A stretch of DNA of 35,134 bases, from positions 1 to 35,134 of the forward strand of contig DASYRM010000175.1 of NCBI GenBank assembly GCA_036004405.1. The letters run 5' to 3'. Both the position numbers and the translations under genes were made by a program. The stretch is from DASYRM01 sp036004405. GTDB taxonomy: Bacteria; Acidobacteriota; Vicinamibacteria; Vicinamibacterales; UBA2999. The stretch's first letter is position 1. Each line of letters begins with the position of its first letter. Below are positions 1 through 6,404 of the stretch, one piece after another. The notes under the pieces were generated by a model. The model did not search any database. It was not told the origin of the DNA and saw only the letters and a list, made by a program, of their open reading frames with translations.

Positions 1-120
1 CATACCGGCGTCTACCAATACCAGTCCCTGCGCCGTGCGAACAATGTACGAACAGGTCAAGTAGGACGCACGGCGAAGGCACACGATTTCAGGCGTGACG
101 TGTCTGACTTCCGTGCCCAT
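1..120 (-). CDS. MBL-fold hydrolase, N-terminal fragment (fourth cassette)
   Basis: Forty codons are open from an ATG at 120 to the window edge, so the gene is cut by the window rather than broken. The translation ends in SYLTCSYIVRTAQGLVLVDA followed by GM, which matches the usual opening of metallo-beta-lactamase-fold hydrolases (a strand ending in an Asp-x-Gly turn before the HxHxDH motif, which would lie outside). The start is about 20 bp inside the cassette boundary at 140/141, the normal place for a cassette ORF. The assignment rests on a short N-terminal stretch; the family is likely, the substrate unknown. Confidence 0.55.
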   Translation of the reverse strand, partial: MGTEVRHVTPEIVCLRRASYLTCSYIVRTAQGLVLVDAGM

Positions 121-134
121 GCTGTATTGAGTCC

Positions 135-232
135 GCCTAACGTCCTGCCGCTCAGCCGCGAGCGGCGCTCCCGCCGGTTTCGAAGCGACTCGTTCCCGCC
201 TGCCGCTCGTCGGCTGCAGCGGCCTGTTAGGC
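135..232 (-). other. attC: attC recombination site of cassette C
   Basis: Outer core boxes are GCCTAAC (135-141) and GTTAGGC (226-232). Inner arms lie at 147-166 (GCCGCTCAGCCGCGAGCGGC) and 202-223. The arms pair along their whole length except for two unpaired bases in the 202-223 arm, the extrahelical-base pattern known for folded attC sites. The box order and the position directly after the stop codon at 238 give minus-strand orientation. Confidence 0.9.
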
Positions 233-237
233 GGGCA

Positions 238-858
238 CTAGGAACCCGAGTTCAGGTATCCCCGCACGACTTTGCGATCTTCCGTATTGAACTTCACCCG
301 GATACTGCGGCTTGGAATCAGGCTGAAGCTGTCTTGGTCCTCACTCGTCAGATCGTCGCCCCTGATGACGTCGCTGTCCAACACAGCTAACAACCACTTG
401 CGATAGGCCACCGGTTCGCCGAGCCGCTGCATTTCGAACGGTGCCCCGAGTGAACGGTCCCACAACGACCACACCCAGAGAGCCCGATGGCTTCGCGATA
501 CCGCCACAGCAGCCTTGATCGTGCTTCCTCGCCCGATAAACAGCAGGCCCGGCCCGGCCAAGAAACCAAATGAACGTGGGCGGCTCAACCGAAGGGGTTC
601 GCCATGACGATAGACGAAGGGCGCCCCCAATGACTCTTCGTACGACATTAGGCCTGGACCATGACCAGCACTCGTGGAAATGCCGACCGATGCCGTGTAC
701 ACGGGCACGATCAGGACGTCTTGAATCTGACTTCCGGTTCCGGCCTCGACTAGATTGAGCGGCTCCTCGCTGGGCGGCAGCTGAGGATTGACGAATGATC
801 CGCAGGCGAAGCACACCACGGCGATAGCCACGGCCGCACACATGATGATTCTTCGCAT
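238..858 (-). CDS. Cassette C: putative lipoprotein, unknown function
   Basis: 206 aa from an ATG 22 bp inside the cassette. The N-terminus has two arginines, a hydrophobic run and a lipobox-like VVCFAC around residues 14-19, so export and lipidation are likely. The mature part has no domain I recognise; it contains hydrophobic strand-like segments such as FGFLAGPGLLFIGRGS and a basic C-terminus. The stop codon is 5 bp before the attC core box. The function is unknown; the cassette context only says that it is, or was, mobile. Confidence 0.7.
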   Translation of the reverse strand: MRRIIMCAAVAIAVVCFACGSFVNPQLPPSEEPLNLVEAGTGSQIQDVLIVPVYTASVGISTSAGHGPGLMSYEESLGAPFVYRHGEPLRLSRPRSFGFLAGPGLLFIGRGSTIKAAVAVSRSHRALWVWSLWDRSLGAPFEMQRLGEPVAYRKWLLAVLDSDVIRGDDLTSEDQDSFSLIPSRSIRVKFNTEDRKVVRGYLNSGS

Positions 859-874
859 GCTTGACGATTGCTCC

Positions 875-970
875 GCCTAACGTGAAGCCGCTCAGCCGCG
901 AGCGGAGCTCATAGAGTCCCGCCTGCCCCGTACCGCCGCGCCGCTCGTCGGCTGCAGCGGCCGGTTAGAC
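875..970 (-). other. attC: attC recombination site of cassette B
   Basis: Core boxes are GCCTAAC (875-881) and GTTAGAC (964-970). The same imperfect inner palindrome is present as in the site at 135-232, including the two unpaired bases in the right-hand arm, while the loop between the arms differs completely. Conserved arms with variable loops are typical of a family of related attC sites. Confidence 0.9.
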
Positions 971-972
971 GG

Positions 973-1422
973 CTAGATGCGCGACCGCGATTTCCGCGTG
1001 CTAGGCGGTCTACGGGACAAGCGTCTCAACTCCAGCACCTCGCGGTCGTCAGACGCCACGACCCGAGTGGCCGTACACTGCGTCGAATAGTCGTCCAGAG
1101 TTCCATGGGCATACACCAACACGCGTTGGGACGCCGCGAAGGGGAAGCTCTCGGCTGTCTGCCGAAACTGAAGGACTTGTTCGCCCATGTCGATGCCTCG
1201 AAACGCTTCGATTATCCGGAAGCGAACACGATAGGCGAGGAACTCCCGCTGATCCGAGGATTCGAAGCCGAGAACGTCACCGACAAACACGACAGGATAG
1301 ATGCCAAGCCTCTTCTTAGGAGACTCGCCATTCGTGATGCACTCCGCCGAGACACGTGCGGACGTAGCTGGCCACGCAACTGTCGCCGCCAAGACCACAA
1401 TCGTCGCAATCACCCGTCTCAT
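973..1422 (-). CDS. Cassette B: secreted protein resembling the NTR/TIMP-like fold
   Basis: 149 aa from the ATG at 1422; a GTG sits one codon earlier. A signal peptide is clear (basic start, hydrophobic stretch, cleavage near VSA-EC). The mature part follows the pattern of bacterial secreted OB-fold proteins related to netrin/TIMP domains: an early Cys, VVFVGDVLGF, then YRVRFRIIEAFRGI, then QRVLVYAHG, and a second Cys in STQCTATR. The family call comes from this layout only. The stop is 3 bp before the attC box. Confidence 0.65.
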   Translation of the reverse strand: MRRVIATIVVLAATVAWPATSARVSAECITNGESPKKRLGIYPVVFVGDVLGFESSDQREFLAYRVRFRIIEAFRGIDMGEQVLQFRQTAESFPFAASQRVLVYAHGTLDDYSTQCTATRVVASDDREVLELRRLSRRPPSTRKSRSRI

Positions 1423-1438
1423 CACTAATCTCGAGTCC

Positions 1439-1534
1439 GTCTAACGTGACGCCGCTCAGCCGCGAGCGGCGTCGCCGCTGCTGCAATCCGCTTGTCGTCG
1501 GCCGCCGCTCGTCGGCTGCAGCGACCGGTTAGCC
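1439..1534 (-). other. attC: attC recombination site of cassette A
   Basis: Core boxes are GTCTAAC (1439-1445) and GTTAGCC (1528-1534), with inner arms at about 1451-1470 and 1504-1524 of the same sequence family as the other two sites. The stop codon TAA of the cassette A gene (1531-1529) lies inside the first core box as read on the minus strand. Confidence 0.9.
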
Positions 1535-2059
1535 AGCACTCCGGTACTCTTTCACGGCTTCCCAAATCGTGGCCGCCACATTCTGACGCTCGGCTGCACT
1601 CGGTTCTACTCCACACGACCGGCAGAACTCATCCCGGACGATCGCCGCAACTTCTTCGATATCTCGAACGCCAGGCAACTGAGCCAGCACCGCAGCAATT
1701 TCCGACCCGTATTCGTCGGAAGGCGCTCCGAGTGCAAGCAGACCAGCCGGATCAGCGGCATCGATCGCTCCAGCGACTGCTTCGGTTAAAGCGCGGCGCC
1801 TCCTGCTGACCGCGTCAAGTCGCAGCCCTAAGGGACTCGCCAGATCGGTCGGCGTTACGGCTTCAGCGAGCTGCACCGCGATCCATTGCGCCCCCTCGCG
1901 ACGACAGGACACAACTTCTCCGACTCGAAACTCGCAGCACTCGCCAGGATCCGCTCTTTCGACGATGCGATAACGGTCCGCGCCTTGCGCAATCGCTTCG
2001 ACCGGGCGCCAACAATCCACAGGCTCACCCAACAATCGAACCATGATCGTTTCGTTCAT
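1529..2059 (-). CDS. Cassette A: hypothetical two-part protein, C-terminus DUF1871-like
   Basis: 176 aa, ATG at 2059, 21 bp inside the cassette. Residues 1-70 form a small beta-rich region (VRLLGEPVDCWRPVEA, then DRYRIV, then FRVGEVVSCR) seen in proteins of unknown function. After a basic linker, residues ~107-176 (DPAGLLALGAPSDEYGSEIA and onward) resemble small acidic DUF1871-type proteins. There is no signal peptide, so it is cytoplasmic. The function is unknown; a regulatory or immunity-like role would be a guess. The gene ends inside the attC core box. Confidence 0.7.
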   Translation of the reverse strand: MNETIMVRLLGEPVDCWRPVEAIAQGADRYRIVERADPGECCEFRVGEVVSCRREGAQWIAVQLAEAVTPTDLASPLGLRLDAVSRRRRALTEAVAGAIDAADPAGLLALGAPSDEYGSEIAAVLAQLPGVRDIEEVAAIVRDEFCRSCGVEPSAAERQNVAATIWEAVKEYRSAG

Positions 2060-2074
2060 TCGGTCGACTCGTCC

Positions 2075-2081
2075 AGCTAAC
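2075..2081 (-). other. Cassette-array entry boundary (attI-like core box)
   Basis: On the minus strand this reads GTTAGCT. The TTAGCT part matches the complement of cassette A's own attC box (GGCTAAC) at five of six positions, as expected for the first bases of an inserted cassette. There is no attC-like imperfect palindrome on the far side (2082-2200). The boundary therefore looks like an attI or other primary insertion site rather than another attC. Confidence 0.5.
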
Positions 2082-2293
2082 TAGTATTGAGCGGCGAGAG
2101 GTCCGACGGCCCTCGCCCCATAAACCTCCGGCCTCTCACCTACAGAACGCTCACTAAATGCCATTCTGACAAACAGTATAAGGGCCACCGAACCGTGAGC
2201 GGGTTCCGAACTATGCAGACACGCGCCAGTCGCCAGGAAGGTCAGGTCGGTCGCTGGCCATCGCGTCTTCCAGGGCGGTCTAAAGACCGCCCT
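2082..2293. other. Gene-free stretch ahead of the cassette array; possible cassette promoter
   Basis: No convincing ORF is present. On the minus strand a TATACT box lies at 2180-2175, about 95 bp upstream of the first cassette, where a cassette promoter would be expected; no good -35 box is visible, so this is weak. The right end holds a palindromic repeat (2272-2293). No integrase coding potential was seen. Confidence 0.3.
2272..2293. repeat. Palindromic intergenic repeat, variant stem
   Basis: AGGGCGGTC-TAAA-GACCGCCCT is a perfect 9-bp stem followed by CTAC. It abuts the stop codon of the DUF1992 gene, whose TAG is formed by the CTA at 2294-2296. The stem differs from the main subfamilies on both arms at once. 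Confidence 0.75.
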
Positions 2294-2617
2294 CTACTTG
2301 GCGGCTCGGGGACGCCGTTCGAGGAGGATGGCCAACTCGGTCCGGCGGTTAGCCAGCGCGCGCTGCAGCGGCTCGTGGGCGGCGGCGTCGGTCGCGGCCG
2401 CGACGGCCTGCTCCAACCGTGCGATCTCCTGCAGCAGTTCCACTTCGAGGGGGCGGCAATTGGCGTTCTTCAGCACCGAGTACGCCATCCGCAGATCTTC
2501 AGGCGTGCTGAAGTAGTCCTCGAGGCTCAGTGGCTGACCGGCGCCGGGCAGGTTGTCGAACTCCCCCTGCTCCATCGCCTCCCGGATGCGGTTCTCCGCA
2601 ATACGGCTGAAGGACAT
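2294..2617 (-). CDS. DUF1992 / DnaJ-homologue C28-like protein
   Basis: 107 aa. The conserved block starts at the ATG: SRIAENRIREAMEQGEFDNL, then PGAGQPL, then YFSTPEDLRMAYSVLKNA. This is the hallmark of the DUF1992 domain (shared with the eukaryotic protein DNAJC28). The rest is a predicted helix rich in Ala, Glu and Arg. Biochemical function is unknown in bacteria. It is the last gene of the minus-strand run, separated from gabD by a palindromic repeat, so cotranscription is possible but not obvious. Domain call is firm. Confidence 0.85.
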   Translation of the reverse strand: MSFSRIAENRIREAMEQGEFDNLPGAGQPLSLEDYFSTPEDLRMAYSVLKNANCRPLEVELLQEIARLEQAVAAATDAAAHEPLQRALANRRTELAILLERRPRAAK

Positions 2618-2624
2618 AAAGACA

Positions 2625-2642
2625 GGCCGCCTGAAGGCGGCC
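2625..2642. repeat. Palindromic intergenic repeat, GGCCGCC type
   Basis: GGCCGCC-TGAA-GGCGGCC lies between gabD and the DUF1992 gene, 10 bp from the gabD stop codon. It could form an mRNA hairpin on either strand. Confidence 0.75.
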
Positions 2643-2652
2643 CCCACGACGG

Positions 2653-4131
2653 TTACGAGATGCCTCCGAGGCAGAGATACTTGATCTCGAGGTACTCCTC
2701 GATGCCGTACTTCGACCCCTCGCGGCCCAGGCCGCTCTCCTTGACGCCGCCGAACGGCGCCACCTCGGTGGAGATGAGCCCGGTGTTGATGCCGACCATG
2801 CCGGACTCGAGCGCCTCGGCCACGCGGAACACGCGCGCCACATCGCGGCCGTAGAAGTACGCGGCCAGGCCGAACTCGGTGTTGTTGGCCTGCGTGATGG
2901 CCTCGTCCTCGGTCGCGAACCGGAAGAGCGGCGCCACCGGCCCGAACGTCTCTTCCTTGGCCACCAGCATCGACGGCGTCACCTCCGTTAGCACGGTCGG
3001 CTCGAAGAACCGGCCGCCCTTCGCATGGCGCTTGCCGCCGGCCACGATCTTCGCGCCCTTGGTGACGGCATCGTCGATGTGTTCCTCGACTTTCAGCACG
3101 GCCTTGTCGTCGATGAGCGGACCTTGATTGGCGCCGGTCTCGAGCCCGTTGGCGGGATTGAGCTCGAGCACCGCCGCGGTGAGCTTCTGCGCGAACGCGT
3201 CGTACACGCTGTCCTGTACGTAGATGCGGTTCACACACACACACGTCTGACCGGTATTGCGGTACTTCGAGGCCATCGCGCCCTCGACGGCGGCGTCGAG
3301 ATCGGCGTCGTCGAACACGATGAAGGGCGCGTTGCCGCCGAGCTCGAGCGACACCTTCTTCACGGTTTGCGAGCACTGTGCCATCAGCAGCTTGCCAACC
3401 TCGGTGGACCCGGTGAACGACAGCTTCTTCACAATCGGGTTCGACGTCAGCTCGCTGCCGATGTCGCCGGCCGATCCGGTGACGACGTTGAAGACGCCCT
3501 TGGGCACGCCCGCGCGCTCGGCGAGTTCCGCCAGCGCCAGCGCCGAGAACGGCGTCTGCGACGCCGGCTTGAGCACCACGGTGCAGCCGGCGGCGATTGC
3601 CGGGCCCGCCTTGCGCGTGATCATCGCCAGTGGGAAGTTCCACGGCGTGATGCAGGCCACCACGCCAATCGGCTGCTTGATGGCGAAAATGCGCTTGTCG
3701 GCCTGGTGGCCCGGGATACTGTCGCCATAGACGCGCTTGGCCTCTTCGCCGAACCATTCGAGGAACGCCGCGGCGTAGGCCACCTCGCCCGTGCTCTCGG
3801 CGAGCGGCTTGCCCTGCTCCACGGTCATCAGCTTCGCCAGGTCGTCCTGGTGCTGCATCATCAGGTCGAACCATTTCCGCAGCACGGCCGCGCGCTCTTT
3901 CGCGGTCTTCTGGCGCCACGCCGGCAGCGCGCGGCCGGCCGCTTCGATCGCCTCACGCGTCTCCGCGGCGCCGAGCTTGGGCACGGTGCCGACGATCTCG
4001 CCCGTGGCGGGGTTGTCCACGTTGATGGTGGCGTTCGAGCGGGCGTTCACCCACGCCCCGTCGATGTAGCAGGCCTGGCGGAAGAGATTCCGATCGGTGA
4101 GGGTGACGCCGGTGACGGTGGAAGTGGCCAT
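2653..4131 (-). CDS. gabD: NAD(P)+-dependent succinate-semialdehyde dehydrogenase-like enzyme
   Basis: 492 aa, the usual length for the aldehyde dehydrogenase superfamily. It oxidises a semialdehyde to the carboxylate. Visible motifs: TPWNFP (162-167), cofactor-loop FTGSTEVG (239-246), general base Glu263 in LELGGN, catalytic Cys297 in GQTCVC. The EWFGEEAKRVYGD and VKKVSLELGGN segments are typical of the GabD branch. The ATG at 4131 has AGGAG 8 bp upstream. Within this operon the true substrate may be succinate semialdehyde or a related short semialdehyde made by the 3-hydroxyacid-dehydrogenase-like enzyme; that is inference. Confidence 0.9.
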   Translation of the reverse strand: MATSTVTGVTLTDRNLFRQACYIDGAWVNARSNATINVDNPATGEIVGTVPKLGAAETREAIEAAGRALPAWRQKTAKERAAVLRKWFDLMMQHQDDLAKLMTVEQGKPLAESTGEVAYAAAFLEWFGEEAKRVYGDSIPGHQADKRIFAIKQPIGVVACITPWNFPLAMITRKAGPAIAAGCTVVLKPASQTPFSALALAELAERAGVPKGVFNVVTGSAGDIGSELTSNPIVKKLSFTGSTEVGKLLMAQCSQTVKKVSLELGGNAPFIVFDDADLDAAVEGAMASKYRNTGQTCVCVNRIYVQDSVYDAFAQKLTAAVLELNPANGLETGANQGPLIDDKAVLKVEEHIDDAVTKGAKIVAGGKRHAKGGRFFEPTVLTEVTPSMLVAKEETFGPVAPLFRFATEDEAITQANNTEFGLAAYFYGRDVARVFRVAEALESGMVGINTGLISTEVAPFGGVKESGLGREGSKYGIEEYLEIKYLCLGGIS

Positions 4132-4147
4132 GACACGTTCTCCTGGT

Positions 4148-4230
4148 AGGCGGACCTCATGAGGTCCGCCTCTACGTACCCTTACGGAAGGTCCGCCTCT
4201 ACGTGGGGGCCGCCTGAAGGCGGCCCCCAC
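4148..4230. repeat. Cluster of palindromic repeats (both subfamilies plus a half copy)
   Basis: 4148-4171 is a GGCGGACC-type palindrome with a CATG centre. 4189-4202 is a half copy (GAAGGTCCGCCTCTACGT). 4203-4230 is a GGCCGCC-type copy whose perfect stem runs 12 bp around TGAA. CTACGTA-like tails separate the units. It fills the gap between the SDR-like gene and gabD. Confidence 0.8.
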
Positions 4231-4247
4231 GTACGTACGCGGCGCCG

Positions 4248-5054
4248 TCAGGCACGCACGTTGATCGTATAGCCGCCGTCCACGGGAATGCGAGCCCCGT
4301 TGACGTAGCTGGCCCGGTCCGACGCCAGATAGACGACCAGGTCGGTCACCTCTTCCATCGTCGCCCACCGGCCCGACACGATGCCCCACTCGCGGCAGAC
4401 GTCGTCGAGAAACTGCTGCTTCGTCACGCCGCGCTGCTTGGCCTGCGCCTCGGCCCAGCTCTCACGCCACTCGGTGGCGATCAGTCCGGGAATCACGGAA
4501 TTGACGGTGATGCGACTTGGCCCCAGGTCCTTGGCCAGATAGGTCGTGACCTGGTTCATCGCCGAGTTGTTGAGGCCGTGCGTGAGCGCTGACGACAGAA
4601 CACTGGACCCGGCGATGCCGCTGATGTTGATGATGCGGCCGGTGCCGTCGGTCGGCATCAGCGGCAGCAGCACCTGGATCATGCGCAGCATGCCGATGGT
4701 CTTGATGTTCACGTCGTCGAGCCAGTCGGCGTCGGGCCAGGTGATCTGGCGCTCCTGGCGCTTGATCGGTCCGCCGGCGTTGTTGACCAGGATGTGAACG
4801 GTGCCGAAGCGCGCCTGTGCGGCGGCGGCCGCGGCGGTCACCGCGTCCATGTCGCGCATGTCGGTGGGCACGGCCAGCACGCGCACGCCGGTGGCCGCGT
4901 GAATCTCCTCGGCCGCCCGCTCGAGCTCGTCCTTGCCGCGCGCGAGCAGGATGATGTCCACGCCCTCGTCGGCCAGCCCGCGCGCGATGTTCTTCCCGAT
5001 GCCCTTGCTGGCGCCGGTGACGAGCGCTACGCGCCCTTTGAGTCGGAGATCCAT
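4248..5054 (-). CDS. SDR-family protein lacking the Ser-Tyr-Lys catalytic residues
   Basis: 268 aa from the ATG at 5054; a GTG 15 bp upstream overlaps a repeat and is less likely. The Rossmann features are intact: TGASKGIG (13-20), NNAG (91-94), Asn116, and PVDGGYTI at the end. Aligned without gaps to FabG-type SDRs, the catalytic Ser is Gly146 (INISGIAG), the Tyr is His159 and the Lys is Asn163 (THGLNNSAMNQ). All three residues are thus replaced. The protein probably binds NAD(P) but may not do the standard ketone/alcohol chemistry. It sits between the E2 and semialdehyde dehydrogenase genes. Confidence 0.85.
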   Translation of the reverse strand: MDLRLKGRVALVTGASKGIGKNIARGLADEGVDIILLARGKDELERAAEEIHAATGVRVLAVPTDMRDMDAVTAAAAAAQARFGTVHILVNNAGGPIKRQERQITWPDADWLDDVNIKTIGMLRMIQVLLPLMPTDGTGRIINISGIAGSSVLSSALTHGLNNSAMNQVTTYLAKDLGPSRITVNSVIPGLIATEWRESWAEAQAKQRGVTKQQFLDDVCREWGIVSGRWATMEEVTDLVVYLASDRASYVNGARIPVDGGYTINVRA

Positions 5055-5063
5055 AAATAGTCG

Positions 5064-5130
5064 GGCCACCTGAAGGTGGCCCCTACAAGGCGGCCCCTAC
5101 GTACGTAGAGGCGGACCTTCAGGTCCGCCT
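5064..5130. repeat. Palindromic repeat cluster between the SDR-like and E2 genes
   Basis: 5064-5083 is a GGGCCACC/GGTGGCCC variant with both arms changed together. 5088-5098 is a half copy of the GGCGGCCC type. 5109-5130 is a full GGCGGACC-type copy, inverted relative to 4148-4171. GTACGTAG lies between the last two. Confidence 0.8.
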
Positions 5131-5132
5131 GA

Positions 5133-6398
5133 TCAGAGCCATTTGTCCGGGTCGGTGAGGCCGGCCACGACGTCGTTGAGGAATTCGGCCGCGCGCGCCC
5201 CATCGATCACGCGGTGATCGGAGGTGAGCGTCAGATTCATCATCGGCTTGATGCCGATGAAGCCGCCGCTGGCCACCACCTGATCCCTGATCGCCCCCAC
5301 GGCCAGGATGCCGGCCTGGGGCGGCACGATGATGGCCGTAAACGCGTCCACCTCCATCATCCCGAGGTTGCTGATGGTGAAGGTGGCGCCCTGGATGTCG
5401 GCGGGCGTCAGGCGATTGGCCCGCGCGCGCTCGGTCAGCTCCTTGCGCGTCTTGGCGATGTCGCCCAGCGCCAGCGTGTCCGCGTTCTTGATCACCGCGG
5501 TGACGACGGCGTTTTCCACCGCCATCGCCAGCGCCACGTTCACCTCGCCGTGCATGGCAATGGCGCCGTTGTTCCAGCTCCCGTTCATGCGCGGGAAGTG
5601 GCGCAACGCGCGGGCCACGGCGGCCACCAGGATGTCGGTGTGCGTCACTTTCACGCCGTGCGACCGCTCGACCTCTGGCACGCGCCGCGCGCGCGAGGCG
5701 TTGAGGTTCGACGCGTCGACGGCGCGAGTGACGTAGAACTGCGGCACCTGCGTCCAGCTCTGCGTCGTCCGCTCGGCCATGATCTTGCCGATCGACGACA
5801 CCGCGCCGGTGTCGGAGCCAGGCTGAACCGCCGCAGGCGGCGAAGCCGGTCGCGCCGAAGCCGCCGGAGGCGGAGCCACGGCGGCGGAGGCGGACGCGGG
5901 AGCCGGCGCCGGTGCGCCTGCCGCCGCCTTCATGATGTCGTCGGCCAGGATCTCGCCGCCGGGGCCCGAGCCCTTGACGCGGGCGATGTCCACGCCGTGC
6001 TCGCGCGCCAGACGGCGGGCTTTGGGCGAGATCTTCGCGCCCGCGACGGACGCGGGCTCGGGAGCGGCCGCGGCCACCGGCGCGGCGGCCGCCGCTGGCG
6101 CCGAGTCCATCTTGCGGCCGGTCTGCTGGGGCACGCCGCTCGACGCGGGCACTGATTCGCCCGGCTTGAGCAGCCACGCGATCGTCTGTCCGACAGGCAC
6201 GACGTCGTCGACCTTCGCCGTCACACCGGCGAGCACGCCGTCGCTGCCGGCTTCAATCTCGACCACCGCCTTGTCGGTCTCGACCTCGAGCAGGATCTCG
6301 CCTTTCTTGACCTGCTCTCCTTCCTTCTTCTTCCACGAAACGAGCTTCCCGGTTTCCTGCGCCATCTCGAGCGCGGGCATCACGACGCTTGTGGCCAT
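5133..6398 (-). CDS. 2-oxo acid dehydrogenase E2 component (dihydrolipoamide acyltransferase)
   Basis: 421 aa. It transfers the acyl group from lipoate to CoA in the multienzyme complex. Order: lipoyl domain 1-80 with lipoylated Lys43 in ETDKA; Ala/Pro linker 95-120; peripheral subunit-binding domain ~122-158 (KISPKARRLAREHGV); second Ala/Pro linker; catalytic domain from ~195 with DHRVIDG (His395, Asp399). One lipoyl domain only. It starts 6 bp after the M24 stop. The E3 subunit is not encoded here. PDH versus acetoin or branched-chain specificity cannot be read from sequence alone. Confidence 0.92.
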   Translation of the reverse strand: MATSVVMPALEMAQETGKLVSWKKKEGEQVKKGEILLEVETDKAVVEIEAGSDGVLAGVTAKVDDVVPVGQTIAWLLKPGESVPASSGVPQQTGRKMDSAPAAAAAPVAAAAPEPASVAGAKISPKARRLAREHGVDIARVKGSGPGGEILADDIMKAAAGAPAPAPASASAAVAPPPAASARPASPPAAVQPGSDTGAVSSIGKIMAERTTQSWTQVPQFYVTRAVDASNLNASRARRVPEVERSHGVKVTHTDILVAAVARALRHFPRMNGSWNNGAIAMHGEVNVALAMAVENAVVTAVIKNADTLALGDIAKTRKELTERARANRLTPADIQGATFTISNLGMMEVDAFTAIIVPPQAGILAVGAIRDQVVASGGFIGIKPMMNLTLTSDHRVIDGARAAEFLNDVVAGLTDPDKWL

Positions 6399-6404
6399 CC
6401 TTGT

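Larger units (their letters stand above)
141..2080 (-). mobile_element. Integron gene-cassette array (three complete cassettes), no integrase seen
   Basis: Read on the minus strand the order is cassette A (2080-1445), B (1444-881), C (880-141), then D (140 to the window edge). Each unit has one ORF on the same strand and ends with an attC site whose first core box overlaps or closely follows the stop codon. Each cassette begins with bases complementary to the first core box of its own attC: B begins TTAGAC and its box is GTCTAAC; C begins TTAGGC and its box is GCCTAAC; A begins TTAGCT against GGCTAAC, one mismatch. That is expected if each unit was integrated from a circle cut at G/TT. No tyrosine recombinase gene is visible in 2082-2650, so this is best called an integrase-less attC cluster (CALIN) unless intI lies elsewhere. 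Confidence 0.88.

Noticed and set aside
2087..2650. Search for an integron integrase or its remnant
   Set aside because: No frame shows tyrosine recombinase motifs (R...HxxR...Y); the region is intergenic DNA plus the DUF1992 gene.
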